Source: UKL13-2 sp964417885
GTDB lineage: Bacteria; Pseudomonadota; Gammaproteobacteria; Burkholderiales; Usitatibacteraceae
Reading direction: 5' to 3'
Assembly (NCBI GenBank): GCA_964417885.1
Contig: CAYQKN010000050.1
Span: 1 to 24,064 of the forward strand
DNA length: 24,064 bases
The position numbers and the translations under genes are program-made. Below the pieces are notes generated by a model. It was not told the DNA's origin. It ran no database searches and was given only the letters and a program-made list of their open reading frames with translations. Shown here piece after piece: positions 23,635 to 24,064 of the stretch (positions are counted from its first letter, which is position 1; every line of letters starts with the position of its first letter).

Positions 23635-24064
23635 CACGCCGCCACCAGGAACAAGGTTGCCAGCGGCGGCAGATTCAGGCTGATGGAAAACGCGTGGCCA
23701 TGTGCAGGGGTGGGGTGCGGGCAGATCCGACCTGATGCATTGCCGAGATTGCCGCCGCCATACGCCGCGGCATCGGTATTGAGCGCTTCCTGCCAGGCGT
23801 GGGTGCCGTCCGGCAGGCCGATACGGTAGCCTTCGCGCGGCACCGGCGTGAAATTGCACACCACCATCACCTGTCCGCCGCGGCCGTCGTGGCGCAACCA
23901 GGCGAATACCGATTGCTCGGCATCCGTCGCCACCAGCCATGAGAATCCGCTCGCTTCGCAATCCCGCGCATGCAATGCCGGCTGTTGCCGGTAGAGAAGG
24001 TTGAGGCCGCGCACCAGCAGCTGCACGCCGGCGTGCAGTTGGTCCTGCACCAGGTGCCACGGCA
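23634..24064 (-). CDS. glgB: 1,4-alpha-glucan branching enzyme GlgB, C-terminal part
   Basis: Only the last 142 or so codons are in the window; the gene continues past its right edge. The frame begins PWHLVQDQLHAGVQLLV and shows the all-beta C-terminal domain of branching enzymes: LNLLYRQQPALHARD, EQSVFAWLRH, VVCNFTPVPREGYRIGLP, ALNTDAAAYGGGNLGN and LSISL-like SISLNLPPLATLFL at the end. The enzyme makes alpha-1,6 branches in glycogen. It is the most upstream gene visible in the minus-strand operon and is translationally coupled to glgX by a one-base stop/start overlap. Catalytic residues lie outside the window, so activity cannot be judged. Confidence 0.96.
   Translation of the reverse strand, partial: PWHLVQDQLHAGVQLLVRGLNLLYRQQPALHARDCEASGFSWLVATDAEQSVFAWLRHDGRGGQVMVVCNFTPVPREGYRIGLPDGTHAWQEALNTDAAAYGGGNLGNASGRICPHPTPAHGHAFSISLNLPPLATLFLVAA

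Noticed and set aside
23635..24060. N-terminal extension of glgX to the window edge
   Set aside because: The extension is Arg/Pro/Ala-rich and unlike any GlgX, while the other frame there encodes a clear GlgB C-terminus whose stop overlaps the glgX ATG.

Overview
The window is a GC-rich stretch of chromosome that most resembles a betaproteobacterium. The main reasons are the glucokinase–HexR fusion protein (a Burkholderiales-type arrangement), the rpoD / tRNA-Ile2 neighbourhood, the DUF349 protein and the type of phosphoenolpyruvate carboxylase. It reads as ordinary core chromosome. I see no insertion sequence, phage, toxin–antitoxin or defence module, and no convincing CRISPR.

Region 1 (1–4300) holds the 3' end of rpoD with a strong terminator, two convergent universal stress protein genes, a Pat-type protein acyltransferase (NDP-forming acyl-CoA synthetase fold plus GNAT) and a tRNA with anticodon CAT (Ile2). 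Each stress gene has an FNR/ANR-like box about 41–43 bp upstream of a plausible start site, which suggests induction under low oxygen. Region 2 (4300–9790) holds a VanZ-family membrane protein with an extra C-terminal beta-domain, a Ser/Thr kinase fused to a cyclic-nucleotide-binding-type domain, a large DUF349 protein, and an intergenic pair of 46-bp hairpin repeats ending at the ppc stop codon.

Region 3 (9790–17142) is central carbon metabolism: ppc, the fused glucokinase–HexR regulator, a divergent aldo/keto reductase, the 3' remnant of a 6-phosphogluconolactonase gene, and a second stand-alone glucokinase translationally coupled to that remnant. Three palindromes of the form GTAG-N5-CTAC lie in the intergenic DNA here. 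They are good candidates for operators of the HexR half of the fusion: one in the shared divergent promoter and two, 146 bp apart, upstream of the stand-alone glucokinase.

Region 4 (17170–24064) is a minus-strand alpha-glucan operon in the order glgB (partial), glgX, malQ, pulA, with junctions of a 1-nt overlap, 23 nt and 28 nt. GlgB, GlgX and MalQ look cytoplasmic, while PulA carries a signal peptide. Glucose released by the debranching and transfer enzymes can be phosphorylated by either glucokinase. The most interesting signals are the putative HexR regulon structure, the apparent loss of most of pgl (and perhaps zwf) next to a glucokinase duplication, the altered phosphate loop in the fused glucokinase, and the paired FNR-like control of the stress proteins.
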